Positions 1-12,307 of a stretch of 64,000 nucleotides of DNA are shown piece after piece (the stretch's first letter is position 1; the number at the start of each line of letters is the position of its first letter). A model generated the notes under the pieces. The model saw only the letters and a list, made by a program, of their open reading frames with translations. It had not been told where the DNA came from and made no database searches. The translations under genes were made by a program, and so were the position numbers. The stretch covers positions 3,870,501 to 3,934,500 of the forward strand of contig BSBM01000592.1 of assembly GCA_027924585.1 (NCBI GenBank). The letters run 5' to 3'. This stretch comes from Larix kaempferi (lineage: Eukaryota > Streptophyta > Pinopsida > Pinales > Pinaceae).

Positions 1-471
1 TGAAGGGAATGATGTTGAGGGTACATCAAGGCCATGAATTTGGACCCTATGGTTATCGGCGAGAATACTGGGATATGCATTATAAACGAAGGGTAAATAG
101 AGTCTATATGATAGTTTAGGAATGATAGCTACGGTAGGGTTCCTGTCACTTGTTGTTAGAGATTTGGAGTCTTATTCGTATAATGGGAAAACAAGAGGCT
201 CCATATTTGCCTGATCACGGTCCTGTACATGTGGTGCATATACCCAAGTGTAGTAAAAGTCATAACCAAGGTATTTGTAAATGCATAAGTCATATAACCA
301 AAATAGTGCATACTTGGATAGAAAAATAGTGGTATGGTGAAATTGGTGGGAATCCATATTGGTTGGTTCCATGTCAAAGAGATCGAAGTGCTGATCGTCG
401 TGGTGTAAACGATTTTGGAAACAGAGTTACGGTTTGTTCGTGGCATCAGTTGGAAGTTTGGGTCAAATGAG

Positions 472-480
472 TATAAAATA
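472..480 (+). promoter_or_regulatory. TATA box of the Tat-2 PMD transcript
   Basis: TATAAAATA followed by GGGTTGGGGCC. The Tat-1 PMD gene has TATAAATAGGGTGTGGAGCC at 51534, so the two boxes and the bases after them align. The coding part that this promoter would serve now lies 19 kb away because a CACTA inserted about 115 bases downstream. The remainder of 1-591 shows no gene; one open stretch at 9-120 (plus) has protein-like composition but is not recognised. Confidence 0.55.
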
Positions 481-594
481 GGGTTGGGGCCTACTTTTCA
501 AAATCATTCATACTTTGTGCCATCGACCTCCTAGAGTGCATTTTGAGCGATTCTAGGAGATCTAGTGCATCGTTCATCGAGCATTGAGTTCTAG

Positions 595-609
595 CACTAG
601 TACATGTGG
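595..609 (+). repeat. Left terminal inverted repeat of CACTA-1
   Basis: CACTAGTACATGTGG, preceded by the target duplication TAG at 592-594. It matches the right end at 13 of 15 positions. Confidence 0.75.
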
Positions 610-639
610 ACATTTTTACCATGGAAAATCCTTGCTATT

Positions 640-1302
640 GTAACACTTTTCCGTCGCGACTCCTTGTTTTCGTGGCACTAATTTCATCGTTGTAGCAACA
701 ATTTCCAACGTTCGTGGCTATAGCATTGAATGTTCGTGGCTATAGCGATGGTTGTTTATATTTAAAAAAAAGTAAATGAAGTGATCTACGTCTCTCTAGC
801 CACGAATGGTCATGGCTATAGCACCGACAGTTCGTGGCTAGAGCGATGAATGGTCATATTTAAAAGAAATAAGTGAACTGATCTCTGTCTCTCTAGCAAT
901 GAAAGTTCATGGCTACAGCACCAAAATTTAGTGGCTATAGCGACCCATGTTCATATTTAAAAGAAATAAGTGAACCGATCTCCGTCTCTCTAGCAACGAA
1001 AGTTCGTGGCTATAGCACCAACAGTTCGTGGCTATAGCACCGAAAGTTCGTGGCTATAGTGACGGATGTTCATATTTAAAAGAAATAAGTGAAATGATCT
1101 CTGTCTCTCTAGCAACGAAAGTTTGTGGCTATAGCACCAACAATTCGTGGTTATAGCACCGAAAGTGCATGGCGATAGCGACAGATGTTCATATTTAAAA
1201 GAAATAAGTGAACTGATCTTCGTCTCTCTAGCAACGAAAGTTAATGGCTATAGCACCAAAAGTGCGTGGCTATAGAGATGGATTCACATATTTAAAAAAA
1301 AT
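640..1302. repeat. Left subterminal repeat array of CACTA-1
   Basis: About five units of 95-118 bp, anchored by GTCTCTCTAGC at about 791, 886, 984, 1102 and 1219. Each unit has one to three copies of a short motif, GTTCGTGGCTATAGC followed by ACC or GACG. Its centre GCTATAGC is a perfect palindrome. Such arrays are the usual transposase-binding region of CACTA elements; that role is inferred here. Confidence 0.7.
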
Positions 1303-1438
1303 ATGTCCGTCGCTATAGAAACGACAAGCCCCAGCAATTTTCGACGAACTTGCTATACTAGCGACGAAAATTTCCGTCGCTAGTATAGCAAGTTCATCGA
1401 AAATTGCTAGCGCTTGTCGTCTCTATAGTGACAGACAT
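1303..1438. repeat. Near-perfect long hairpin at the inner edge of the CACTA-1 subterminal array
   Basis: Two arms of about 68 bases meet near 1370 with no spacer; about 8 mismatches by eye. The arms contain TAGCGACG and CCGTCGCTA, the same words as the subterminal repeats, so it is probably part of the CACTA end structure rather than an unrelated insertion. Confidence 0.75.
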
Positions 1439-4400
1439 GTCTATTTTTTTAAAAACTAGAAATTGTACCTCGGGGTGCAATAAAAGAAAGCTGTATTGCT
1501 TCGGCATACCCATAATTTGTTGTTTAAAATTGTTCTTGCTTCAACAAAATAATACTATCAATTAAAGATTCCATTGAAGAAATTATATATGCAAAAGCCA
1601 TGGAAAGCTCCTCATATTTTTCTCACAAAAAAATAAATAGCTGATAGAACCAAGACTTGAAATCCCAATAGCTGATAGAGCCTTGCATATTTGCTACTGT
1701 CAAGGCCAGGAGGATAGAGAACCTAACGGCCATAGCATTGCTAGAGTGAAGTCCAGAAGAGTGGTGAATTTAACCACTTTGTCACTATGAATTTTATCAT
1801 TTTTGTGGCATGTTCATAAGTTAACTGCCCATTATAAGTTGGAAGGTTGACAAATGCTTCACTACAAGGTACCTATATATAAGAAGATATGTTGAAATTC
1901 CTATAACTTCTTTGTGATGTTTGTTGCCACAACTGGAACAAACAACCAAAGTATGTGCTAAAGAATTGTATGTTGCCACAACTGGAACAAACAACCAAAG
2001 TATGTGCCAAATAATTATATGGCAATGGCATGCTATTATATTCTTAAGTTAACTGCCAATTAGCTATTCAGTTGAAATCCTGACAAGATGCTTTATTACA
2101 AGGAGATATGCTGATTTTTAAGCATGGTGATGCTATCATAATTTTTGTGAGTACACCTCTTTTTCATTTCTTAAGTTAAGGCAACATCATACACAGATCT
2201 CAAGAATACAGAGTGTAGTTTAATAGCAAGTAGCTCGGTGAGCTTATTTAAATATAGAGACATGGATTCAAAACTTTTTGTGAGTATCACTGTAAATATG
2301 TTTTTATAAATATAAGAAGTATTTTATAAAAAAAATATCTAATTTGTTAATGATGTTTATAATAAATACATATCAACTTATAACTATCTTTCTGTCTTAT
2401 CAAATCTATTTAAAATAAATTATTTTCTAAAATGAAATAACCTGTTATCACTTATCTATGACATAACCTGTTATCACTTACAAATCAAATCCACTACAGT
2501 AGAAGAAATAAGTTATTATGGATAGCTATTGAACATTGTCCTTGTTAATGCAGGGTTAATAGACAACAATATTTTTAGTGTGGAAGAAGCAAAGACCAAT
2601 CTTATTTTGAAGGGTGCTAAATGAGAACAGAACAAAGAGGACAGTAAGATTTACAGCAATTCATCTATGATAATCATTATGCTAATGACCTAGAAGGCTT
2701 ATTTAGCCAAGAAATATTCAATGACAATGTTGACATCTAATGTCTACGGCCTCAACCACTAGGAAGGATATATTGTGCTTGTATCGAGCCTTTTCCTCTT
2801 GAGAAGAGGGGAGGGGTGAAGAGTGTGTTCTTTTCCTTCTCTGATAATTACTGATGTACCCTAAGAGGTTGGGGATTATTTGAAATAAACTAAGTTTCAA
2901 ACTTCATACCTTGATTCATTGGATACAATCTTTTGGGCTCAAGGACACGGCTTCACCAAACTCGTATAGGTCACTCATTGGACTCAACGACTATGGTACT
3001 AAAGAGGTTATGGACTACGTTGATACTAATCCCTAATGTAACCTCATGGAATGTTAAGGGGCTTATAGACCCTTATAGAAAATCCATGGTCCAAAAGATT
3101 ATATAATAGATACTTCATTGAGATATTTTGTGCTTGTAAGTTGTAGGAAGTTAAGAATGTTTGTTTTTTCTTAGAATGACTGAATGCTATATTCCTGAAT
3201 GACTATGTTTTATTTCTACTCACATGGACGACAGGGGGGGTGCCACTTTAGCCTCTACCAACTTTGTTTTTGTTGTTGTGGGGTGGGGCACACAAACCCA
3301 TTGTGGAGATTTGTTTGACCAGTACATGCATATAGTGAAAGTAAGAGTTTTGGAAAGGTAAATTTCAAATTCCCCGTCTTTTCATTACAACACACATCTA
3401 CACACCCACACATTAAAGGTTTAAAGTTTGGAAACATTCTGAAACAATCATTGATCTGATAAACATGTATGATCAAAACTGTCAAGACTCTTCAAAAGTT
3501 CTTCCCCAAAGACACACTCATTCCAAGAGTCCTCAGCAAATTATAAATCTCAAACTTTCATTATGTGCCAAAAATCCATCGAGAGGTTTCAAATGTTAAA
3601 CTTTCAATTCATCCCGATAGTCTTTAGTTGCCTTTCGACTAAGCCAAATTCCAAGTTTCTTGAAAAGGACCATTGGGGGCATTTCAAATTATGCATCTAA
3701 GTTCAAATAAGCCTTGAAAGTCATTCACATCTACCATTGCACATTTGGATAGTGTGCACTCACTCAACAAAAACAGGAAAGGTTTGTGGCCTCCTCTTCC
3801 TATGTGCATAGGATTTTATGGCATCAACAATGTTAAGTATGCCAAGATAGAAAGTGAAGCCCTAATAGCACATCACTTCCATGAAGAAAATTAAATTTCC
3901 AAGGCATGACTTCCTCAATGTTGTGGCACAACATTCCTCAATGATCAAGTACTCATGGCCATACAAACATGCAAAGCCACAGAGATTGGGCCAATTTCAT
4001 CCTGCAGAAAACTATCAATTTGGTTCAACCGTCAAGAGGCCAACACTTGACTACTGTAGAAACCCGTCTTCAGTTTGGATGCCATTGAATCCAATTACAA
4101 ATAACCGTTTCCTGTCACCAATTCATGCAAATTCTAGGACAGAGTGGACATATAGGTCTGGAAAGAGGGTCTGGCAACATTGCAATATTCTTAGCTTGGT
4201 GATTTCTTCAGACGTTGACGGTTGAATATATTGCCAATCAATGGAAAAAAATGTTGGATCCACAACAGGTTTCCTATAAAATCTGTATTTTTAAACTTTG
4301 TTGACCCATTTGAAAGTCAGAAGAAAGGGATTGAGAGCAAAGGAGAAATTCAGTGTCTTCCATTTATCTAATTGGGGGAAATCAAGTGTCGTCATTGCCA

Positions 4401-5125
4401 TTAGCAGATATATTGTGGAGTGGGAATGATTCCCATCTACTGTGGGTAAGTAGTGGAAACTGACCCCCACTTGACCCCTGCAGTGGCCCTCAGAAGTCAA
4501 AACCTCCTGGAATATAATCTTGAATCAATAACAGTCAAAATGTGGAAGATAAAATCTTAAATTCTTTTGGTTATAGCATGCAGACTTGCATCAATGAAGA
4601 GTCAAGATAATAATTAAAAGACGTTGTTAACTAATAGGAAATTCATGAGGGTAAGGGATTGATATTTAATCAAGAACAACAAGCTCCTCTGGCTAATATT
4701 TCTAGTCTTCTGGAAGAATGGTTGTGTTTGGTGAATTATTCTGGGAAATAGCAAGTACCGTTAATTTTTAAGCAAAGTAAAAGCAACGCTATCAATTTAT
4801 GGTGAGTTTGAAAAATCAACTTTAAATAGATTTTGTTTTGCTTTTTTTGGCACAACCTCTTCTTGTTTGAGAATCTGGAAGTGCCCCCTAGAGACTCATG
4901 CGTACATGAGGATGTAGTAGCATTAGAGTGGGCATGCTCTCTGAGATATAGTTCTCCCAAGTTCCTCAAGGTGAGTTGGTGCTAGATGAGAATAGAAAAC
5001 ACATTATCCAAAGTGGAGGAAGCAGGTGTTGGAATAAAAAGAGGAATGCCATAATAAATGATAGTAAAAATTTGAATGTAGGAGAAAAATTGTTAACAAT
5101 AATGATATATTCAATGTTTGTTTAC
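1439..5125. other. CACTA-1 interior, no gene recognised
   Basis: AT-rich sequence with only short open frames. The longest (3881-4225, plus, 114 codons) matches no family known to me and has no splice or promoter context. A 49-bp tandem duplication lies at 1922-2018. Confidence 0.6.
1922..2018. repeat. Two-copy tandem duplication, period 49 bp
   Basis: Both copies start TGTTGCCACAACTGGAACAA (1922 and 1971) and differ at only a few positions. Confidence 0.85.
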
Positions 5126-5545
5126 CTTTCCAACCGCTTGTAAGAATGTCGGCTTTTAGGTTGTTGAGCCTAGCAATGTACTCATATGCATCATCTATTG
5201 CAAAATCCAGCATCCTGAGGTTGGAGAGCTCCATTTCAAGTCAATTGACACAAGTAGTGTTCACTGCGCCAAATAAAGTGTGGAAGGAATCCCAAATCTA
5301 TTTTGCTCTTTCATTGCCCTTTGTTTAATGGACAAGATCCAGTTCCACATGGAGAATGATCAACCAAAGGGCTTCATACTTCTTCAAACATATTAAATCA
5401 TAGCTATCATCAGTTGTAGCTGGAAGCCATTTCTCCAAAAACATCTATAGGTATCTGCTATGAAGAAGCACTGTCATCTGATCAGGCCATAAATGACAAC
5501 CCCATTAAGACAGGGAAAGAGCCATTTCCATCCATGGATGGCACA
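5126..5545 (-). pseudogene. Ty1/copia gag relic (UBN2-type gag N-terminus)
   Basis: On the minus strand a start-like MDGNGSFPVL is followed, across frameshifts, by segments typical of plant copia gag: WLPATTDDSYDL, KKYEALWLIILHVELDL, IWDSFHTLFGAVNTTCV and then MELSNLRMLDFAIDDAYEYI plus ARLNNLKADI. The WDSF...LYG-like and YI.RLN.L.. motifs are the hallmark of the UBN2 gag fold that builds the particle. There are at least four in-frame stops and one frame change, and no protease or pol downstream. It is an old fragment inside CACTA-1. Its LTR and primer site were not found in 5546-6240. Confidence 0.6.
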
Positions 5546-6261
5546 GATCCAGCGCAGATCTACAACATATTTTGATTGAAACTAGAAAAAGAAAGGAGTG
5601 TGCTGCAATTAAAAAGGGCACAAAATCGCAGCAACTTCCTTGAGTTTGTCTAAAATCAAGAAAAGGTGTCAAGAATGGGTGCATTGGTGAAGAAAAATGT
5701 ATAAAAAACACTAAAAACAGCTTGTTGTCTAATAAAAGAGTGCTGAAAACCTTAATTCAGGTCTGAAACAACCTGAAAAAGTGTTAGATAGAGGAAGAAA
5801 ATTCCACACTAGCTAATTCCATGTTAAAATCATGAGGTAGGGGATCTATGGTGAATTTCTCCAACAAACCATAATCCAATTCAAGAAGAGAAGTGCAGAA
5901 ATGTGACAGCACTTCAATGATAAACATGAGAGAGATCAACCAACATAAAACATATGAACTCCAAGAGAGATGTGCAATAGATAGGATGTCCATAGGCTTT
6001 GATCATAAATCAACTTGAATGAATGACCCACAAATGAGTGGAGTGGTTTCTTTATACCACACAAGTAGGGTTTAGGCTCCCCAAGAGGTGATTAGGTCAG
6101 CCTTATCCCAAATACAATTAAGAGTAATAATTGGGTTAAATACCCAAAAGTCACCCCATTAAGAGCCTCAATACCCCAGATAGGGGGTTGGCACATGGCC
6201 ACTAGTGAAAATTAGCCATAAAATCTCAACACCAATGTCTTTAAATTCGATCTTCCACCAC

Positions 6262-6433
6262 AGCTTGATATCCATGATGTGGTCATTTAAGTCCAGTCAA
6301 GTTGTTTGAGGCTTCACACATGGAAGAGGACATTTCAGTGAAACATTAGCTTGATATCCATGATGTGGTCATTTAAGTCCAGTCAAGTCGTTTGAGGCTT
6401 CACACATGGAAGGGGACATTTCAGTGAAACATC
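6262..6433. repeat. Two-copy tandem duplication, period 86 bp
   Basis: AGCTTGATATCCATGATGTG begins at 6262 and again at 6348. The copies differ at about two positions, so the duplication is recent relative to its surroundings. Confidence 0.9.
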
Positions 6434-9400
6434 TGGAGGACACCATTCCATATTTTCAGCCCCCTTTGCTTGAAGATATCTGTTCAATGTTTAAACTAGA
6501 ACTAATAGGCAAAGGAAAATTACCACTTACTTGGTTGTCCACAAAGGAATCTCATCCACCCCAACCAAGTGGTCATCCCAATCAATTTTTGAGTAGCAGT
6601 TTCCTCATAGTTTCTTCATCTACAAAAGAAAATGAGGGCAATTTCCTCTAAGCAGGGAGGAAATGATGACACTTAGTCCTAGTTGACTTAGTCCAAGATG
6701 TATTTTTATATTTTTTATATCTTCCAACGTCAACTATCCCATTGTAAAATGCATCATCAGAGGCTCGATAAAATATTATGTCTCGACTCTCACCTACTGC
6801 TACATAAAAAAATATTCATCCACCAATTTTCTACCCATATATATACATAATGTAATATACAGTGTACAATACAGTCTGACAATTTCTCTCTAATGTGAGT
6901 GTTTCATTTTACTGTTACAATTTGTGCATATATCATTGTGCCTTTAACAAGCGTAAAATTCAGAACCGTGTGCAAACGTCTCAGCATCAAAAGCACTTAT
7001 GTAATCCCTAATTTGATCGAGCAAAGTTAACATCTAACCACCTAGAGTTGATTGACTTGGGTTATAACAACATAATTCATTACATTAACTGGATTCCCTA
7101 GTTAAATCATTGTATTAATGTCCTATGAAATTCTAACTTGTAGGGATTTCTTGAAAAGGCCCAGTAGTGTGCCACTAGGTGGATGACTATTATAGTCCAC
7201 TAATTGAAAGAATATCGAATAGGAACTAGCTTTATTGTGTTCCCAGAAATTGATTCTTATACACATAGCCAAAGTATGAGAACATAAATTCAATTATGAT
7301 GTTACAGGAGGTCACTCTCGTTTGAAAAAATAATGTCAGGTGACAAATTCTATATTTCATCACCATTTTGGCAATTGGAATTGCTTATCATGTATTCCCA
7401 CTCCCAGTTATCTAAGCATACTCTGTTTCTTGTGTAGTCTCTTAGTAAATGATCTTGCATTTGGATCTCAAGTTTCTTTACTAGGGCTTGCTTTGTGTAC
7501 CGAGAGTTCAGCCCATACATGACTTGTATCTCTAATAAGGGCAAGCACTTGCACTTGGCTGCTAAGGCTTTATGTGCATTCTCTATTGTCGGCACATTAG
7601 GAAATCTAATTTTCAAATGATACGTGACTCTACAAATCAAAATTTGGATTCAACTTATAGCAAATTCAAATTTCAGACTAAAGACTGATTTGCAGGATCA
7701 CAAAAGTAGCTTAAAGCTGCATTATAATATTGTCGATCTTCAGGATATGGTACCTGGTAGTATATGTATGTTCAATATGTACTGACGGGTATGCCAATAA
7801 ATGAGGGGTTGTTTTCAAAAAGGCTAATAAATAGGATGAAAGTGTCTCTTATGTTGGGTGGATTCATCCAAAGCTATACTGATTAGCTCTCTTATGCATC
7901 GAATGATCATTAATGGTTTTCAATGCCCAGAAATATTAGCAACAACCAAAACACAAATTCTAATACACATAGGTTTTAGAGCAGTATACATGAACTCATA
8001 GGAAAATGAATATATGCGCAGAGACTGGCTACAATTTCAAATAAGATTATGTGAAGAACAATGATTTAAAAATTACTTGCACAATGGCTAGATAGGATCT
8101 TTGTTACAAACATACAGAAGAATCTCCCTATGTAGAGAAACATAGTTTTACATTTATAGATAGAAGAAGAGCTGTTTGCATGCAATGCAACATGCACAGA
8201 CTCTAATTGGACAATTGCTTGTACATATATCATAGTGGGTATTTTGAAAGAGATAAAACATGCCCAACATGAAACTTACCATGCGGCAAGCATCAAATGT
8301 GGTCATTGCCATTAATAGTAGGGTAAAAGTCACCCATGGTCCACCACGCTGACTCATTACTATTGGTATCCATAGACTTGGCATATTTATTGACATCAGT
8401 TGTACTTATAGCGAAAGACAATACAAAATAATTGCATCATTGGTATTGCTACTATTGCAAGTCTCTATGTCCTAGTATAACGTAAGATCTATAAATATAT
8501 TTCTTACTCGGTCCCACTGAGAGGTATTACATCCCAAACGATGCCTTCATAATTTTGAGATTCCCATAATATAAAGGTCATGCCAGTACATGTTTACATC
8601 ACCAATTATTAGGCCAGAACTAAGGCTCATGATGATGCTATTCAGATATAAGCATTTCTCATTAATCGAAAAGGCAAAGGAAATCATAATCTAATCATAT
8701 TCCCAAGACAATACAATCGTAGCAATACCTTGAAACAAGGTCATTGAAACCAGATGCTGAAATTTGGAAATTGAAACCAAGTTTCTAAAAACTGGTGTTG
8801 AAACCAAAGCATGGTAGTAGACATGTATTATGGCTAATCTATAAGAAAAAAAAATATAGAAATATGCTAAATGGCCTGATTGACATAAGAATTGCATTTA
8901 GTATGATCATGGACGAGGTTGCTGCAATTATGAAGGACAATTGTGCAATTAATGAAGAAAAGAACATTATAAATTATGAGGGAAAATGGTCCTCGAAATT
9001 CCCTATATATGCTGGTTGATGCATGCATGAATATATTGGCTCCCTATTCTAGTATATGGAACCTCAATTAGGATTTAAGGTAGTTGTCATCATGTGGGTC
9101 CACCTCGCTCCTTAGTCTTTATAAATGGCTCTTTTTGTTACGAATATTCCCTTTATTTTGTTTGACATTAAGTTGCCCTTTGATGTATTTTGATATGGAT
9201 AGTATTGCTTCTAGAATTACAGTATCTTCTTACGCAGAGCCATAACAATATTAATGCTCCACTCAGTGTTGTAAAGAAAGTTGCAAGCAAAAGCTAAACT
9301 TGGTTCTATTGCTCATTTCAATTAAGATGCTACATTTAAAATTTCACACTTAAAAAAAATACAATGTTCAAAAGTTTGATTATAAAGAAAACATCTGCAT

Positions 9401-10088
9401 AGTTTCTTGAAAATGGAAACTTCAGTAGATCCGGGTATGCTTATAATGTGAGAAAAAAATATCCTTTTAGTCTGTTAACCATATACTGCATGTGTAATTG
9501 TTTCAAGAGAACTTAAAGGCGAATCGAGAGCAAAACACAGGAAATTCCTTTGCTTTAATTTTTTCATACAGGAAAAGTAAATGTTTTATCAAAACAAATT
9601 CCATGTTTTAAAATGCTATTTATATGGGCCAGAGAACAAAACAAAAATTAGCAAGTAGGGGAGTAAAGAGACAGTCTCTTTTGTTATTCTCCATAACTTT
9701 GTATTTTCCTTAAATTCATCTAGCAGAAATAACACTATTTCCAGTACATGAAAGGTTCAAGAAAGCCAAAAAAAAGTTAGTTTATGTGAGTAACCCCATT
9801 CTATACAGTTGTATTCCTCTTTAACCATTTCTATATGCATGAGAATGCATACGCATCCTACTAGGACAACTATTCTAGTATAGAATGTGGGTCTTATTTT
9901 CATTATTTTTATTTTAGGGGGGTGTTTTGTACCTCCCTTGTTTTTTATTGGACTTCATAGGATGGATGTAATCCCCAATCCTTTTGACCTAGTTTGGTCT
10001 TTAGTAGACATTAATATAAATTTCAATTTCTAGGGAAATATATTGTTTTTGTAGCTTTTACATATTGCAGGATGAAGAGGAAAAAGAC
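6434..10088. other. CACTA-1 interior, no gene recognised
   Basis: Only short open frames, none recognised. The later exons of the MAPKKK (kinase subdomains III onward) would fall here if present; HRDIKGAN- and GSPYWMAPE-type coding was looked for on the minus strand and not seen. Confidence 0.5.
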
Positions 10089-10178
10089 CTATTCCAGTTG
10101 CTTGATACTCTCCAAAGATCTGGAATCATTAGGAACCAGAGGGACCTCTTTCATGGTGCACATATCCCGAGTTTCTTT
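10089..10178 (-). pseudogene. MAPKKK (YODA-like) exon 2 fragment, kinase subdomain II, with a stop codon
   Basis: Minus-strand frame reads KETRDMCTMKEV, then PLVPNDSRSLESIKQLE and a TAG. It aligns with the plant YODA/MAPKKK stretch ...GEMCAMKEV..(D/S)..S.E..QQLGQ; the K of MKEV is the ATP-anchoring lysine of subdomain II. In the family the exon normally ends after Q, followed by a GT donor. Here the codon before GT (10088-10087) is TAG instead of CAG, and the donor is a weak GTCTTT. The expected acceptor and serine codon after exon 1 are not clean (CAAAG where CAG would be expected). Both defects point to a non-functional copy. The opposite strand happens to be open too. Confidence 0.7.
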
Positions 10179-10317
10179 GCACCATTTTGCAATACAAGCA
10201 TACAACAGAAACTATAAGATTGGCATGCATGTCTCAAACTCAGGACTGAATTCCATTCTAATTATAAAGAAACTAAAAATGCTTCAGGCTCTGCTTCCCA
10301 AGGAAAATCAAACTCAC

Positions 10318-10986
10318 CTGTTAAAACCAACATAGACAGTGCCAAATGTGCCACTACTAAGAAGCTTTCCTTTTTTCCATCGACCTGGGGCAATTGATGT
10401 CTCAATTCTTCCAGGGCTACACTGGACAACTATTGATGGAGAAGATGGCGATAAAGGAGGAGGACCAAAAGAACTAGTACTACTGGGAGGAAGTGGCAAT
10501 GGGTGTACATTATCATCATGCCATCCTCTTGAGAAGTCTGAATCCAACCTTGAATGAAGAGGTGATACTGCTCCAATGTGTATTCTTGATCTCTGACCAG
10601 GACTTCTTATCTTTGGACTCTGGAGTGGAGATGGATTTGGGATAATCAGGCTTTTGTCTGACGAATGTTGTGCAATCATTTCAGCCATTAAATTTTGGCC
10701 CAATGAAGGAACCGATGAAGAAGTTCCAAGCTCCTGTCTGTGACCAGCCTTGAAATTTCTCAGAGGAAAAACATCACCACTGCTCAGCCTTCGCGGACTA
10801 AGGGCCGAACTTGAAAATGTAGATGTAGGAGCACTTTTAGCCACACCACTCAACCTAAAATAGACACCATTCCTCCAATAATCCTTACGTTCTTTTATTG
10901 TTTTACTCTTGTTTCCCAGATCAAATCCAACTGATTGTGCTGAAGTCTGTTCTGGTGACTTATGGTTCATATCAATATATGATGGT
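10318..10986 (-). pseudogene. MAPKKK (YODA-like) large exon: Ser/Pro-rich regulatory region and start of the kinase domain
   Basis: A 223-codon open exon bounded by acceptor TTTTCACTTTTCAG (AG at 10988-10987) and donor CAG/GTGAGT (GT at 10317-10316). It is Ser/Pro-rich and carries blocks found just before the kinase domain of YODA-type MAPKKKs: SPGQRSRIHIGAVSPLH (about residues 127-143), a HPLPLPP block, a SPSSPS block, then GRWKKGKLLSSGTFGTVY and GFN at the exon end. In the family this region feeds the MAPK cascade that controls stomatal and embryo patterning. The first glycine of the GxGxFG nucleotide loop is Ser (SSGTFG). With the damaged exon 2 and no further kinase exons, this is best read as a genomic fragment with retained intron captured by CACTA-1. 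A chance insertion of the CACTA around a host gene is excluded by the missing rest of the gene, not by sequence comparison. Confidence 0.8.
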
Positions 10987-11039
10987 CTGAAAAGTGAAAA
11001 AACATAGCATTATCCATGTCACTGATCATACTCTGATTG

Positions 11040-11062
11040 CTCTCTCTCTCTCTCTCTCTCTC
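11040..11062. repeat. CT microsatellite
   Basis: About 11 CT dinucleotides just upstream (in the minus sense) of the MAPKKK exon acceptor. Confidence 0.95.
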
Positions 11063-12185
11063 AAACAGTAAAAACCAGTACTACACTTACTTAATGACAT
11101 AGCAGAGCTCAACAGTAAGGGACACATAATAATGGTTTGTGACATCCATGGGAGGGCAAGGAACCTATAGATAGAAAGCTTCATAGAAACTGTGCATCCA
11201 CTCTGGTTAACCAAATATTAGTCCCTCGGAGAAGAACATCAACAGATGCAATCAAAGAAATCACCCACTTTGGGGATGAAATTCTATACATGTGCAATGC
11301 AGAAATTAGTTTTATTACTAAGCCGATTTGATCAATGCCTCCTTTGCATAAAAGGAGACATGCAATGAAGTGATCAGTTAACCATTTATCCCCTTGTTTA
11401 TTTATTGTGAAATTTAGTTCGATAATTTGAAAACTTAATATTGCTATGGAGGTGGAAGTACGCAAATATCTGTTATTGTTCAACAACAGAAAGTAGCATC
11501 TGGGATTTTTTGTAGGTGATATCACTGGATTGTAAGAAGGGTTTTAAATTAGAAAAAAACACAAAGGAGGAGTAGTGTATCTTGCTCTTGACTCTGGCCA
11601 TCCTCATAAATATTGGCACTCTTGCAAACGTGGTTCAAAATGGAGGGTGACATCTATCCTCCTGTGCATGACAAAGGCCGGCTAATACTTGTTCATTTCC
11701 AAACCCCCATTAACAAACAGTCAAACCCCCAACCCTGGTGTACAAATTGTGCATTTCAGACTTACCGAATACATTTCGACGGCCTCCTCTACAATGGTGT
11801 TGATCTCCTAGTCTCAACGGCCTCCTCTGTAATTTTCTCGGTGGTTTTGGCTCCCTCCTATGAAATGGTATCGTCTCTCTCGACGGTCTTAGATCCCTCC
11901 TCTACAATGGTCTCGACGAAACCGGCTCTCTCAATAGTCTCGACTCCCTCCTCTGCAATGTTCTTGGTGGTATTCGGCTCCCTCCTCTACACTTGTCTCT
12001 GCTCACTCGGCTCTCTCGGCTGGAGCTTTGCATGTGCACGCGGGAGTTAGAAAATACTTTTGGACCAAACCTCTGTAAATCTGTTACTATTTTTCCAATG
12101 TGAAAATGTCCAGCAATACTTTAAATATGATTGTAATATAACTAATTTTAATAAAAATATTATCATTATTTCATGTAATGAGGGT
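11063..12185. other. No gene recognised; degenerate CTCCCTCCTCTACAATGGT repeats at about 11775-12000
   Basis: Plus-strand open frame 11613-12050 (145 codons) is made mainly of a repeated CTCC(T/C)CCTCT(A/G)CAATGGT motif spaced irregularly, giving Ser/Val-rich low-complexity translation. No earlier MAPKKK exon was seen here. Confidence 0.5.
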
Positions 12186-12307
12186 TGTTAAGAGTTGTGT
12201 CTCTTCACTAAGGCCCTATATAATGTAATTCATTCATTATTGTAATACTGGAATAATAAATTTAGATATAAAGTATCACTGGTTTTACTCCAAGTGGTAT
12301 TAGAGCC
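12186..12307 (+). repeat. Short LTR-like end with primer binding site (copia or TRIM relic)
   Basis: TGTTAAGAGTTGTG starts a 107-bp stretch with CCCTATATAATG and AATAATAAA signals ending in CA at 12292. Two bases later comes TGGTATTAGAGCC (12295-12307), one base off the TGGTATCAGAGCC site complementary to initiator tRNA-Met. No second copy and no coding region were found, so it may be a relic of a miniature LTR element; the left boundary is uncertain. Confidence 0.4.

Noticed and set aside
7350-7640. Minus-strand open frame of 96 codons
   Set aside because: No family recognised; no splice, promoter or repeat context; could be chance in CACTA-1 interior.
4380-8330. Shared bases TAATGGCAATGAC(C/G)ACA(T/C)TTGAT on the minus strand at about 4400 and 8300, the latter followed by a GTAAGT donor
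   Set aside because: Could be two copies of an exon end, but the match is only about 23 bases, frames have stops and no protein family is recognised.
10071-10217. Plus-strand 'last exon': good TTTTACATATTGCAG acceptor, 48 open codons (DEEEKDLFQLLD...) and a stop
   Set aside because: The opposite strand of the same bases encodes the MAPKKK subdomain II segment MCTMKEV in the right place relative to exon 1; the plus-strand frame is its shadow.
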